A stretch of 64,000 nt of DNA from Geitlerinema sp. PCC 7407 (GCF_000317045.1 NC_019703.1:4162934-4226933), one strand, 5' to 3'. Numbered from the stretch's first letter, positions 9,884 to 19,342 are shown. Made by a program: numbers and translations. Notes: generated by a model from the letters alone, not told the origin.

Positions 9884-10519
9884 ATGGCTGCCTCCCTGCT
9901 CAAAAATCGCGACTACGTCATCATCCTGGCTCGCACCACGGTCAACCACAGCACCCACACCCCTCGCTTTAGCGATCGCTGGCAAGAAGCCTACAGCGCC
10001 CTTGCTGCCCTCGTTCAGCAGTGCCAAGATCTTGACCCTGACGGCGTCACCTTTTTTGTCTCTTGTGATCCCACAAAAGAAACCTGCCCGTTCAAAAAGT
10101 ACGAGCAGGTCAAGGCTGATCAGTTGTCTGAGATTTTGAACGCCAACTATCCTCCCGACACCATCCATCTCCAGTCAGTGCTTCAGGAAGCGCTAGACGA
10201 CTATTTCAGCCGCAAGGCAGCCCAGAAAGCTAAACCCAACGGCGAGATGATTTTGGTCTTCATCGACGGAGAGCCCGGCGATCGCATGGCCATTGTGAAA
10301 ACCATCATCGAGGCAACTCATCAGGTTCAGTACGATGAGGAACTCGGCATCGGCTTTATTCAAGTTGGTGACGATTTGGTTGCGCGAGGCTTCTTGAATG
10401 CCCTAGACGATCATCTAGAGGGCGCAGGAGCCAAGTTTGACATCGTGAACACCCATCTGGTGGAGCAGATCGAGGCTATGCCTATGACAGAGGCGCTGCT
10501 CCAGGTGCTCTACGACTAA
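9884..10519 (+). CDS. VWA-fold protein with degenerate metal site
   Basis: A 211-residue cytoplasmic protein resembling cyanobacterial von Willebrand factor A-like proteins, with an alternating beta/alpha pattern. The first strand reads MAASLLKNRDYVIILARTTV, where a normal VWA domain has a DXSXS motif; the MIDAS aspartate is absent. A later strand, MILVFIDGEPGD (about 125-136), keeps the Asp-Gly of the other MIDAS loop, and GIGFIQVGDD follows as another core strand. The protein could bind a partner without metal. No membrane segment or signal peptide is seen. It is convergent with the next gene, with 17 bases between them. The fold assignment is moderate; the function is unknown. Confidence 0.65.
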   Translation: MAASLLKNRDYVIILARTTVNHSTHTPRFSDRWQEAYSALAALVQQCQDLDPDGVTFFVSCDPTKETCPFKKYEQVKADQLSEILNANYPPDTIHLQSVLQEALDDYFSRKAAQKAKPNGEMILVFIDGEPGDRMAIVKTIIEATHQVQYDEELGIGFIQVGDDLVARGFLNALDDHLEGAGAKFDIVNTHLVEQIEAMPMTEALLQVLYD

Positions 10520-10536
10520 GGCAAGGGCAAAAGTCC

Positions 10537-11115
10537 CTACTTCAGCTCGTCAAGAGCATAGCGGGCGATCGCCAGACTGAGACGTGCGCGATCCATTTCA
10601 GAGAGCTGTTCCCAGGATATTGCCGTCGCATTGAGGGTCTCAGACACATAGTCCCGATCCCGCATCGCAAAGGCATAGGGACGAGCCAGCACTTGCAAGT
10701 CGTCTGCGCTCCAGTGGGGCAAAGCATCTTGCACGCAGGCAATCAGGCGCTCGGCGATCGACATTTGGCTCTTCACCATTGCCTGGGCCTGACGGACAAT
10801 CCCGTCGAGCAACTCTTGGGGCACCCGCTGGGCAAACTTCTCAACCAGCGTGGCGCACAGCGAGGTGCGATCGTGCTGAGCAAACAGGTCAAAGGCCGCC
10901 GCTTCAAAGGCTTGAGCATACTGGGCCAACTCTGGGGCAGCCATTCCCTCAGCGTCTAGCTGAGCCTCGGCCTCCATAAAGTATTCCTCTGCCGCAGCCT
11001 CCGCCGGATTCCAAACGTAGGGCATGTCAGCGTACAAAACCGCTTGGGCGAGATCCAGCCAGGCGTGAGAGCGATTGTGAATGCGAGCTTCGGATTGTTG
11101 TGAATGCAGTGTCAT
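10537..11115 (-). CDS. Conserved hypothetical protein, alpha-helical
   Basis: A 192-residue acidic, soluble, helix-rich protein. Features include WNPAEAAAEEYFMEAEAQLDAEG near residues 36-58 and LARPYAFAMRD near 143-153. No catalytic motif, signal peptide or membrane helix is visible. Upstream on the minus strand is a 427-base spacer that presumably carries its promoter. Coding status is supported by length, composition and the clean start, and it looks like other cyanobacterial hypotheticals. I do not recognise a function. Confidence 0.7.
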   Translation of the reverse strand: MTLHSQQSEARIHNRSHAWLDLAQAVLYADMPYVWNPAEAAAEEYFMEAEAQLDAEGMAAPELAQYAQAFEAAAFDLFAQHDRTSLCATLVEKFAQRVPQELLDGIVRQAQAMVKSQMSIAERLIACVQDALPHWSADDLQVLARPYAFAMRDRDYVSETLNATAISWEQLSEMDRARLSLAIARYALDELK

Positions 11116-11542
11116 CTTACCTACTCCTGAAGACCTTAACCAACCAAATGGACCAACCTTGGCACTGGGTAGCTACAGAGGGGTTTTAGAGCGTTCCGTA
11201 AATCGAGCGAACTTTCTCAATTTCAAGAAAAGCGTCTCAAACCCTTGATTTAGCGAGCTTTGAGGATTTCGGAAAAATCAAATCCGCCAAAGCGCGTAGC
11301 AAACTCTGCTATTAGACTGAGTGTGCCGGGAAATGCTGACGCGGGCGTGCGGGGTGATCACCCGTCGGTCCCTCAACCAGGGACAGCAACTCCCATTTTT
11401 TGCATCTGCCTGAGGCAAGAGCGCAGGCTGCCCACAGGCAGTGTAGACGCTCTGGCTGTCCGAGCGGTTCTATCCCAAGGGACATGCTGAGGCCAAAAAC
11501 TCTTTTGGGCGATCGCCCCGCTTCCCAGACGCAGCACGCTGG
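11116..11542. other. Intergenic region, no gene supported
   Basis: About 430 bases between two minus-strand genes. It should contain the promoter of the 192-residue hypothetical. A 76-codon plus-strand frame here has no family resemblance. No structured RNA was recognised. Confidence 0.5.
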
Positions 11543-13222
11543 CTAGTGGGCTGCCCCTTCAGGTGGCTCCACCACAAATTCCAGTTCTTGCCCTTGGGAG
11601 CTGCCAAAGCGCAGGCGCGTGCCGGAGTGGAGGGGAACTTCTTGCTGGTGAATGCGCTGCCAGCCCTCTGGACTGGAGACCAGGGTGCCGTAGCGCGAGA
11701 AGTCCCGCAGAAAGTAGGTGGGATTGAGGGCGCTGGTGCCCAGCTCTCGGCAAAAAATCTCGGCGTGGCGCTGGGAGACCCAGCGCTCTTGGATGACGAG
11801 ATCGTTTTCGGTGCGGCGGCCCACTCGCATCAGGCCTCCCCGAATCGGCCAGACCTGGGCGGAGCTGTCCGTCGTGCGCAGAGCCGCGATCGCCGCTTGG
11901 GCCTGCACTCCGATCCAGGTGGGCGAGTGGGGCAGCTCGGTGATGCCTTCTTCCATTTGCCGGAGCAGCTCCCCGTCAAACTCAGGGTGCATGTACAAGA
12001 CCGGCAGCGTCCAGGCAGGCTGGTTGAACTTGTAGAGGGTTAGCAGGTGCTGGCGGGCGATCGCCACCGATTCATCGATCGGATGCCGCTCCGCTAGCGC
12101 CTGGGCAAACACCTGCACAAAGCTCAGGGCCTCCTGATCGGCGATGGAGTCTCGCATCCCCAGCACCGCTGGCACCCCGTGGTGGATCAGCACCTCCGCC
12201 AGGCTGCTGCGCGGAATCGCCCGATGGGCAGCCCGAGCACCCTGGCTAGCATCTGGGGGCGGTGCCATTTGGTCGGGCTGGGCACCCCAGCACGCATTAA
12301 AGACCGCGAGGGTCACCCGGCAGCGCGTGAGCACCTGCGCCAGTTCGGTTCCATTCAGGGACACCCCCGATCGCAAAAACAGCAGGCCGCCGTCGGGTGC
12401 TGGCACCCCGTGGCCCGCATAGAAGAAAACGTTGTAGCCGCCAGATTCGAGCTTGTGGGTCAGCTCCGCCGGAGTCGGCTGCACCAGAGTATCTACCTGA
12501 CATGGCACAGAGGGCACGCCGCTGCTGCTGGGGGAGCCCGTCTGGCTGGCGTTTCCCAAGACGTTTGCTAGGGTTTCGGCCTCCTGATCGAGGCTGAGCA
12601 TGTGGGGGCTCTGGTCGCTGTTTTCCCCGAGCACCAGCAAAATTTTGAGGATCGGCTGCAGGAGGGGCGGCGAGAGGGGATCCACCACGCTAGTGGTGCG
12701 ACTAAACAAAAGCTGCTGGTTGAGGGAGATGGCGCGACAGCCGGTCTGGGGCTGCATGATTTCCCAGGGAAGGGCGATCAGGTCCGGATCGCGCACCTCT
12801 AGGCGCAGCCGCAGCGGCTTGCGCTGACCGATGGCGAGGCCCTGGCCCTGATCAAGGCTGCTCTGGATGGGACCATCAAAGAGCCACTGCCACAGGAGGA
12901 TGCCCAACATTTGCATCAATCGACTGCTGTAGGTGGCTGCCTGACCGTTGGGGGTCACGTTGTCGAGGCTGAGGTCAGCGATCGCCTTGGGCACAAAGTC
13001 AGGCGGCACGGGCGGCACCTCTGGCAGCCCTCGCAGGGAAAACATCGATTGCCAGGTTTGCCAGGCCTGGGTGAGAGAATCGGGCCAAATCCGGTCATGG
13101 TGGACGTAGCCGCCTGGGAAGGGGGCCTTGAGAACCCAGATGGCGAAGTGAGGCTTGTCCTTCTCCGATGCGGTGAGGCGATCGATAGAAAGGGTAAGAC
13201 AGGGAAGTTCAGACCGCGACAT
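11543..13222 (-). CDS. CHAT-domain protease with C-terminal FHA domain
   Basis: A 559-residue protein. The central CHAT (caspase-HetF-associated) peptidase domain carries the catalytic dyad in VFFYAGHGVPAPDGG (His, about 270) and LAVFNACWGAQ (Cys, about 311). The N-terminal 170 residues lead into ALPWEIMQPQTG, a conserved element just before CHAT cores. The C-terminal 110 residues form an FHA phosphothreonine-binding domain: GGLMRVGRRTENDLVI, WVSQRHAEI (Ser/His of the binding loop) and RDFSRYGTLV (an N-to-Y change in the usual NGT element). It lies 46 bases after the PP2C phosphatase gene, same strand, so a phospho-regulated protease is inferred. CHAT proteins include effectors of bacterial immunity and heterocyst control (HetF); the target here is unknown. 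Confidence 0.9.
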   Translation of the reverse strand: MSRSELPCLTLSIDRLTASEKDKPHFAIWVLKAPFPGGYVHHDRIWPDSLTQAWQTWQSMFSLRGLPEVPPVPPDFVPKAIADLSLDNVTPNGQAATYSSRLMQMLGILLWQWLFDGPIQSSLDQGQGLAIGQRKPLRLRLEVRDPDLIALPWEIMQPQTGCRAISLNQQLLFSRTTSVVDPLSPPLLQPILKILLVLGENSDQSPHMLSLDQEAETLANVLGNASQTGSPSSSGVPSVPCQVDTLVQPTPAELTHKLESGGYNVFFYAGHGVPAPDGGLLFLRSGVSLNGTELAQVLTRCRVTLAVFNACWGAQPDQMAPPPDASQGARAAHRAIPRSSLAEVLIHHGVPAVLGMRDSIADQEALSFVQVFAQALAERHPIDESVAIARQHLLTLYKFNQPAWTLPVLYMHPEFDGELLRQMEEGITELPHSPTWIGVQAQAAIAALRTTDSSAQVWPIRGGLMRVGRRTENDLVIQERWVSQRHAEIFCRELGTSALNPTYFLRDFSRYGTLVSSPEGWQRIHQQEVPLHSGTRLRFGSSQGQELEFVVEPPEGAAH

Positions 13223-13268
13223 TGAGGCCGATCAACAGGTGACGGGGCAGTGGACTTCAGACGTGTTA

Positions 13269-15605
13269 TTAGTCTACCGAGTCTTGAGGAAGTTCTGATG
13301 CCCCATTCTGAACGGAGGGCTCAGGCGTAGACTCACCCGATTGCGGCCCTGGCGGCGCACAATCGGAAGGGGTGTCCTCGGTCACAGACCGGGCATAGGG
13401 GGCGATCGCCCGCTCGGCGATCCAACCGGTCCTCCGGGGCGGCGGCGAGGCCGCAGGAGCGGGGCTGGCGATCGGCGCTGGCGCTGGACACAGCTCTAGC
13501 TGTAGCCAAAGCCCTTGGCCCTGGATCTCTTGGCGGCGGAGGACGCGCAGCAGGCTGCCGTCGGGCACGCTCAGGGGCGCTGCGTCTGGGGCAGCGGTTG
13601 TGGGAGCGGCGATCGCCCCTGGCTGACTTTGCAGCTCCAGGGTGGGCGGCGGCGTCCCCGCGCCGGGAGCGATCGTCTTGTCAACCCGGAACAGCAGGCT
13701 GGGCCGGAAGCTGGTGATGGCCGTCGGCGGACTGGCGGGCGTGACGGAGGGGCTCGGCGTCTGGGTCGGGTCGACGGGTGGCGTCGCGGTCGGCCCGAGG
13801 CTCGATCGCAGAAGGGGCCAAAACAGCCAGGCCAAGACACTGCCCAAGCCCAGGAGCAATAGAAGCAGCAGCAGCTTCCAGAGGCCCAGAGGCGATCGCG
13901 CAGGCGGCGCAATGAGCTGCGTTTTGACCTCGGTGGTGGGCGATCGCCCCGTGCCAGCAGTCGCCGGAGCAGGCGGACTTTGAGCCACCGGTACCGGAAT
14001 TGCCGTAGTCCGCCCTTTCCCCTCTGACTGCACCTGGTAATGGATCAGCGCCACCGTCACGTTGTCGTGCCCATTGAGCGTGTTGGCCAGCTCAATCAGG
14101 CGCTCAGTCACCTTCGAAAGATCCTGGGCACCCTCCAGAATTGGCAAAATTTCGCTGGTCCAGCAGTGCTCGACGCGATCGTAGTCCGACAGACCGTCGG
14201 AGCACAGCAGCAAGACGCCATCTTCATCGAGCACTAGGCGCTGGACCGTGGGATACAGGCTGCTGGAAGACGCCATGCCCAGGGCCTGGACCAGGGACCC
14301 CGAGCCAGCCTGCTGCAAGGCCGCTCGGTGGGGCGTGTAGCCCATACGCACTTCCCGAGCCGCCACGTCATCGTCGACGGTGAGCTGGTGGCAGCCCTGG
14401 CGCGTGATCCAGTACGCCCGGCTGTCGCCCACGTGGGTGACATAGAGGGTGTGGGCCTGGGCCAGGGTCATGACCAGGGTGGTGCCCATGCGCTGCCGCT
14501 CTTGGCGATGCTCACTGTCGTTGCGATCGCTCAGGGCATCGTTGGCGGCGTACACCGCCATTTCCAGCGTGTGAATGATCTCTTGAGGGTCGCTGGTCGC
14601 CGTCAGGTCGATTTGCTGCACGCGATCGCGCACCGTTGCGATCGCCAAATTGGACGCCACATCACCGCCCTCGTGGCCGCCGATCCCGTCACACACGATC
14701 GTTAAAGACTGGGTCCCTGGCTCCACCGTCAGCACCGTTCCAGCGGGCGGATAGCAGGCATCTTCGTTGCGCTGGCGGGTCGGCCCCTGATCGCTGCGGG
14801 TCGCGATCTGAATCTGGCGCGGCTGCGATCGCCCGCAATTGGTCAAGCCCTCGTCCAGCAAAGCCACCAGCATCTCAGCGTTGCGGATTTCCCCGTGGAT
14901 CAGCTGCTGGCACAGGCGCTCCAGAAACGGCTTCACCGCAGGCTGGGCATCCGACAGCCACCGCTGCCAAAACTGTCCCAGCTGGGCCAGGGTCACAGGC
15001 GCCTCCGCAAGCTGCAGCTCCAGCAGACGCACCAGCGGCCCCTCAACCCGCAGCAGGTAGGGCTCCACCAAGCTGCCCGCCACCCCTTCCAGGCTCAGGG
15101 GCTGCCACAGCTGGGCCATTTGCCAGAGCCAGTTGAGCTGGCGCAGGGCGGTCGATCGCCCCCAAGCCTCATCGAGGGTCGGCAGCAGGTCGTCCGGCGT
15201 CCCGGCCCCCCGCTCCGCTGCGATCGCCTCATCATAAAAAGGCGCATTTTCTAGCAGCAGCGCCTCTGCGCCCTCTGGACCCTCCAGCGGCAGCACCCCG
15301 TAGAGCTGGGGCAAATGCAGCTTGTAGGGCGAGAGCTTGAGGTAGGGCGTCATCGCCGCCGTGATCGTCTCCGGCATCTGGGGCAAAAACGCCGGCTGCG
15401 TGTCGAGGAGCACGCCCGCGCGCTTGAGCCAGTAGCGGCCTCCCAGCAGCTCTCCGGCGCGATCGCTCGATAAATTCGCCCCCACCACCCACAGATAGCG
15501 CCGAGTCAGCGGCGCGCGGCACTTCTTACAAAAGCGTTGATTTTCCCCATTCGGGGACTGGCACAAAGGATTGGGGCAGTAGAGGGGGGCCGCAGCGTCT
15601 TGCAT
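13269..15605 (-). CDS. PP2C-family serine/threonine phosphatase with zinc ribbon and membrane anchor
   Basis: A 778-residue protein from the ATG at 15605; a longer frame begins at 15704 but adds a tail without resemblance. It starts with a zinc ribbon (CPNPLC...FCKKC, residues about 9-28). A region of about 220 residues with the feel of a degenerate kinase-like module follows. The PP2C catalytic domain (about 260-510) has its metal-binding motifs: RSDQGPTRQRNEDAC, IVCDGIGGHEGGDVAS, VTHVGDSRAYW, LLCSDGLSDY and GHDNVTVALI. After a Pro-rich linker comes one membrane helix (LWKLLLLLLLLGLGSVLAWLFW), then a Pro-rich, possibly SH3-like tail with WLQLELC. It removes phosphate from Ser/Thr and is probably co-transcribed with the downstream FHA-CHAT gene. 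Confidence 0.9.
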   Translation of the reverse strand: MQDAAAPLYCPNPLCQSPNGENQRFCKKCRAPLTRRYLWVVGANLSSDRAGELLGGRYWLKRAGVLLDTQPAFLPQMPETITAAMTPYLKLSPYKLHLPQLYGVLPLEGPEGAEALLLENAPFYDEAIAAERGAGTPDDLLPTLDEAWGRSTALRQLNWLWQMAQLWQPLSLEGVAGSLVEPYLLRVEGPLVRLLELQLAEAPVTLAQLGQFWQRWLSDAQPAVKPFLERLCQQLIHGEIRNAEMLVALLDEGLTNCGRSQPRQIQIATRSDQGPTRQRNEDACYPPAGTVLTVEPGTQSLTIVCDGIGGHEGGDVASNLAIATVRDRVQQIDLTATSDPQEIIHTLEMAVYAANDALSDRNDSEHRQERQRMGTTLVMTLAQAHTLYVTHVGDSRAYWITRQGCHQLTVDDDVAAREVRMGYTPHRAALQQAGSGSLVQALGMASSSSLYPTVQRLVLDEDGVLLLCSDGLSDYDRVEHCWTSEILPILEGAQDLSKVTERLIELANTLNGHDNVTVALIHYQVQSEGKGRTTAIPVPVAQSPPAPATAGTGRSPTTEVKTQLIAPPARSPLGLWKLLLLLLLLGLGSVLAWLFWPLLRSSLGPTATPPVDPTQTPSPSVTPASPPTAITSFRPSLLFRVDKTIAPGAGTPPPTLELQSQPGAIAAPTTAAPDAAPLSVPDGSLLRVLRRQEIQGQGLWLQLELCPAPAPIASPAPAASPPPRRTGWIAERAIAPYARSVTEDTPSDCAPPGPQSGESTPEPSVQNGASELPQDSVD

Positions 15606-15984
15606 AGAAAAACCAGAACGGCTCGGGCATTGACCCGAAGGCAGTGAGTGGCAACACAATGAACTCAGGACGCCTCCGACATGATCAGGGGTTCCTGAAG
15701 GCATCTAGCCTGTTTTCATTTAACCGGTCTTTAAGCGGCGATCGCGCCAACTTGCTTCGGATTTTGACATCCTCTCTCCCCGATCGCTAGGCAACCGAGA
15801 GAGAAATTCCCGAGTTCACGCCAACCATCCGTCGCCTCTCGAGCGGTGAACAAAATCCCCGCAGTCAGCCCACCAGTCCCGACAAGACCACTTTTCTGGG
15901 CTTTTTGCACTCACTAGCAGCCCCGATCGCGACGGGCTTGGTTTGCCTCTAGCCCTACTCTGACAACTTCTTCAGCCGCTTCCC
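15606..15984. other. Intergenic region upstream of the PP2C-CHAT operon
   Basis: About 380 bases between two minus-strand genes. It should contain the promoter of the PP2C operon. No gene or structured RNA was recognised. Confidence 0.5.
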
Positions 15985-16980
15985 CTAGACCGCCCGCTGG
16001 ATCAGCGACAGCAGCACATCTGGAAAATCCGTAATGATGCCATCGACGCCCAAGCTCAGCAGCATCTCCATCGTCGCCACATCATTCACCGTCCAGGGAA
16101 TCACCGGAAACCCCGCCTGCTGAATTTCCTGAACCGGCTGCAAGAAATTGCGCGAATGGGGCAGCAGCGTTTCGTAGTTGGGCGAATATCGGTCAATAAA
16201 TCCCGCCGCTTGCAGCAAAGCCGCTACATTTCCTCGAAAACGGCTGAAATTTAGCCCCGCCAAAAACGGCGACGGCCGCCCCAAAGCCGCCTTGAGGGTG
16301 CCAGGACGGCCGCGGGTATAGCGAATCAGCGCCCCCGTTTGGATCTGGGGGTTGAGCTGCTTGACGGCTCGCAGCACCCGCCAGTCAAAGGACTGCACGC
16401 TGGCCCGCTCCACCAAGTCATTTTGCTCAATGAGGGCCACGATTTTTTCGGCGTGGACGCGGGGCCCCGGCGTGTCGCGCGGTCGGAGGGGATTGACCTT
16501 GCTCTCGATGTTGTAGCGAATGCTGCTGTTGCGGCGCTCCGCCAGCTCAATCACTTCTTGGAGGGTGGGAATGCAGGCCCCAGGAACGCGCTTTTGCTGG
16601 GGAAACTGGCTTGGATGGGGATTGAGGGAACCACAGTCGAAGGCCTGGACCTCCGCCAGGGTGAGGTTTTTGATGAATAGGCGCGGACGGCGCGGCAGGG
16701 GATTGCCCTGGGGGCTCAGGCACAGGCGTGGACTGAGCACGGGATTGTGGCAGACGACCACCACCCCGTCGCGGGTAATCACGGTATCGAGCTCGAGGGT
16801 CGTCACTCCCAGCGCGATCGCATGGTCAAAGGAGGGCAAGGTATTCTCGGGCCGCAGGCCGCGCGCGCCTCGATGACCCTGAATGTCGAAGTGGGCAGGA
16901 ATCTCAGGCAGACGCGATGGACCAGGCTTGGTACGCAATTTGGACGGTAACGGAGCACGAAACTGAAAGACTGACGCCAT
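15985..16980 (-). CDS. Glycerophosphodiester phosphodiesterase
   Basis: A 331-residue enzyme of the GDPD family, which hydrolyses glycerophosphodiesters to glycerol-3-phosphate and an alcohol and recycles phosphate and lipid head groups. Signature motifs: IQGHRGARGLRPENTLPSF (catalytic HRG and the PENT element, about 33-50), TTLELDTVITRDGVVVVCHNP (metal-ligand ELD and catalytic His) and the C-terminal IPWTVNDVATMEMLLSLGVD plus DGIITDFPD that close the TIM barrel. There is no signal peptide, so it is probably cytoplasmic. The length fits single-domain bacterial GDPDs. The gene stands alone on the minus strand. Confidence 0.93.
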   Translation of the reverse strand: MASVFQFRAPLPSKLRTKPGPSRLPEIPAHFDIQGHRGARGLRPENTLPSFDHAIALGVTTLELDTVITRDGVVVVCHNPVLSPRLCLSPQGNPLPRRPRLFIKNLTLAEVQAFDCGSLNPHPSQFPQQKRVPGACIPTLQEVIELAERRNSSIRYNIESKVNPLRPRDTPGPRVHAEKIVALIEQNDLVERASVQSFDWRVLRAVKQLNPQIQTGALIRYTRGRPGTLKAALGRPSPFLAGLNFSRFRGNVAALLQAAGFIDRYSPNYETLLPHSRNFLQPVQEIQQAGFPVIPWTVNDVATMEMLLSLGVDGIITDFPDVLLSLIQRAV

Positions 16981-17113
16981 AGTTTACGTTCTCAACTCCC
17001 AACCCTATTCTGGCAGGTTCCGCCTCAGGGGCATGTTTGGACGATCGCACTCGGCAAAAAAGTTCGCAAACCGGCGATCGCCCGCAAGCACTCATCCCAA
17101 AATTTCTGGGGCG

Positions 17114-17779
17114 CTAGACCTGAGGCGGGCGCTGGCGCAGCCGCCAAACCAAAAATCCGCCGGTCAACGCAGCATAGAGGGCAATGCTCACTGCCGCGAT
17201 CGCCCAGAAAAAGGGATTCCACGCGCCCTGGCTCACATCGAGGCCCAGGGGACCGAAGATCTGTTGCAGCCGGCCCGTCCCCACAGAGGTCAGCACAAAC
17301 CCGACAGCGCTAGCCAGAATCCACCAGCCCGCCTGGGAGACCTTGGTTTTCAGCGCCAGCCACTGAGCAACCCCCAGCACCAGGCCGTAGATGCCTTCAA
17401 ACACAAACTGCGGCAGCACCGACACCGGCGGCACAAAGGCCCCCATCATGCCAGCGGGCGAGGGGGCCAAGGTGAGGCTCCACACCACATTGACCCCGAC
17501 CAAGGCGATCGCGCTGCCCAGACTCGTCGCCAGCACCCAGGGCCGCAGGGCCAAGAGCCACTGCCGCAGCACCAGCCACTGCACCCAGCCGCCCAGGGCC
17601 GCACCGATCAGCCGAAAAACCACCAGGGCCAACAAAAACGCCGGGCGATCCAGACCCGCCATGGAGGCAAACATGCCAGCAAAGCCATCAAAAATCAGCT
17701 GGAGCAGCTTTGTGGCCACGCAGGCCCCAAACCACTGCAAGCCGAAGTTTCTCCAGTTGGGCGAAACAGCGATCGCCAT
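17114..17779 (-). CDS. Multi-spanning membrane protein, hypothetical
   Basis: A 221-residue protein with about six hydrophobic helices, for example LLALVVFRLIGAALGGWVQW, VLATSLGSAIALVGVNVVWS and AIAAVSIALYAALTGGFLVW. The elements GWVQWLVLRQW and GVAQWLALKT form a duplicated [V/A]QW-L-L-[RK] motif that I associate with an uncharacterised group of cyanobacterial membrane proteins. It ends in a short basic tail (RLRQRPPQV). It lies between the GDPD and TPR genes on the same strand, with gaps of over 60 bases on each side. No function can be assigned. Confidence 0.72.
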   Translation of the reverse strand: MAIAVSPNWRNFGLQWFGACVATKLLQLIFDGFAGMFASMAGLDRPAFLLALVVFRLIGAALGGWVQWLVLRQWLLALRPWVLATSLGSAIALVGVNVVWSLTLAPSPAGMMGAFVPPVSVLPQFVFEGIYGLVLGVAQWLALKTKVSQAGWWILASAVGFVLTSVGTGRLQQIFGPLGLDVSQGAWNPFFWAIAAVSIALYAALTGGFLVWRLRQRPPQV

Positions 17780-17848
17780 AGGTCTATCCTTTTGTGTTTT
17801 ATTAATTGGGTTTTGAGTTGCGCTGATTTGGGAATCGTCCAGCCCGAT

Positions 17849-19006
17849 CTAGGGTGACTCAGCGGCAGTCGCCCGCTGCTGGGCCGCCTGGAGGCGCTGG
17901 CGGGCTGACGGGTGCTGAGGATCGAGCTTGAGCGCTTGCTGGTAGGCCGCGATCGCCTCTGGCCAGCGCTGCTGCGCCGCCAAGGCTTCTCCCAGGAGAT
18001 AGTGCATCTCCACCGCCTGGGGATCGCGTTCGAGCCCCTGCCGATAGAGGGCGATCGCCTCCTCTAGCTGGTTTTTCTGGACCAAAAGCTGCCCCAAATC
18101 CGCGTAAGCCTCAGAATAAAACGGAAAAGCCGCGATCGCCTCTCGATAGGCCGCGATCGCGCCGTCTTGGTCGCCCTGACGCGCCAGAGCCGCCGCCAAG
18201 CTCTGGTAGGCCGGTGGATACTGGGGCACCGCCTCAATCGACTTTCGATAGGCCGCGATCGCCTCCTCGACTTTGTTCTGGGCCAGCAAAGCGTCCCCCA
18301 GCCCCAGATAGGTCAAGTTAGCCTCCGGCGCCAAGGCGATCGACTGCCGGTAGGCCTGCTCCGCTGCCACTGCCTGGTCCTGCGCCAGCAAAACGTTGCC
18401 CAGCAGGTAGTGGGCGTCATCATTTTTGGGCGCCAGCCTCAGAGCCTCGCGGGCCACCGCCTCCGCCTCCGACCAGCGCCCTGCGCCGCTCAGGGCAAAG
18501 CCCAAGCGCAAAGAATGCAGCGCCTCCTGGGGTTCCTCAGCCGCTGCCTGACGACAAGCTGCGATCGCCCCGTCTATGTCATCCTGCTGCAGCAGCCCAT
18601 CGCACAGACCGCCATACACCCCCAGCATCTGCGGATCGAGGCGCAGCGCCTCCCGATAGGCCGCCACCCCTTCCCCCAAGACCTCTGGCTTCTGCGCCAT
18701 CCAGGTCCACGCCAGGGCCGCCTCTTGGCGCTCCGTCGCCACGCGAATGCCCTTGCCCGATCGGTGCCAAAACGCGATCGCCCCATCCCCCCAATCGCGA
18801 AAGAACTGCGGATCTTGCGATCGCTCTGCCTTTTTCTGCGCAAAGGTTTGCAGCTCGCTGTACTCCGTCTCCAACTGCCACAGCAGCCAGTAGTCCCGAA
18901 TCAGCGGCACCCCATAGTAGGCCCCCGCCAGCACCGCCGTCAGCATCAACGCCCGAACCGCAAATTTTCGTCCCCGCCGGCCCTGAGAAGGTGACTTCAG
19001 CATCAT
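17849..19006 (-). CDS. TPR-repeat protein with N-terminal membrane anchor
   Basis: A 385-residue protein from tandem ATGs at 19006/19003; the frame reaches 19048, but the extra 14 residues look untranslated. A basic N-terminus (SPSQGRRGRKFAVR) precedes one membrane helix (ALMLTAVLAGAYYGVPLI), so most of the protein probably lies outside the cytoplasmic face or is thylakoid-anchored. From about residue 95 to the end there are about eight tetratricopeptide repeats with the usual A-Y-x-A-L-x-LDP pattern (AVAAYREALRLDPQM..., AIAAYQQALKLDPQHP). Such proteins are protein-interaction scaffolds; the partner is unknown. The HIP1-rich repeats make the DNA internally repetitive. Confidence 0.85.
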   Translation of the reverse strand: MMLKSPSQGRRGRKFAVRALMLTAVLAGAYYGVPLIRDYWLLWQLETEYSELQTFAQKKAERSQDPQFFRDWGDGAIAFWHRSGKGIRVATERQEAALAWTWMAQKPEVLGEGVAAYREALRLDPQMLGVYGGLCDGLLQQDDIDGAIAACRQAAAEEPQEALHSLRLGFALSGAGRWSEAEAVAREALRLAPKNDDAHYLLGNVLLAQDQAVAAEQAYRQSIALAPEANLTYLGLGDALLAQNKVEEAIAAYRKSIEAVPQYPPAYQSLAAALARQGDQDGAIAAYREAIAAFPFYSEAYADLGQLLVQKNQLEEAIALYRQGLERDPQAVEMHYLLGEALAAQQRWPEAIAAYQQALKLDPQHPSARQRLQAAQQRATAAESP

Positions 19007-19342
19007 AGTCAGCGAACCAAAACAAACTGGGAAAATAAAATCGGTCAAAACTCACAGATTTAGAGGAGTCTTGCCAGAGCATCAAACGCTTGCCAAATAA
19101 GGACCGGCGCTAGACGATCGCCACCCAAGCAACACAGTCGCATCCTCCCTGGAGCTTGTGCCCCCGAGAGGATGTCAATTCAATTGCTCGCAATTCCTTC
19201 AGATGATGTTAGGCTGTTGATCGAGAATAGGTATTCGGTTGCAGTGTTTGTTTTTGGTATTGACGAGTCTTTCACGTTTTGCATTGGCAGACTTCTCTCC
19301 GAAATCTCACTCTCTACACCCCTCTGATTTTGGAGAAATTTC
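19007..19342. other. rbp leader: Leader/promoter region of the RRM protein gene
   Basis: About 335 bases between divergent genes. The right 150 bases are AT-richer than the surroundings. Cyanobacterial rbp genes often have long 5' leaders and respond to cold; that is family knowledge. No specific motif was identified here. Confidence 0.4.

Noticed and set aside
17849-19006. Regular repetition of GCGATCGC-containing units, considered as a CRISPR-like or intergenic repeat array
   Set aside because: The periodicity is explained by the TPR units of the coding sequence together with HIP1 codons; there are no unique spacers between identical repeats.
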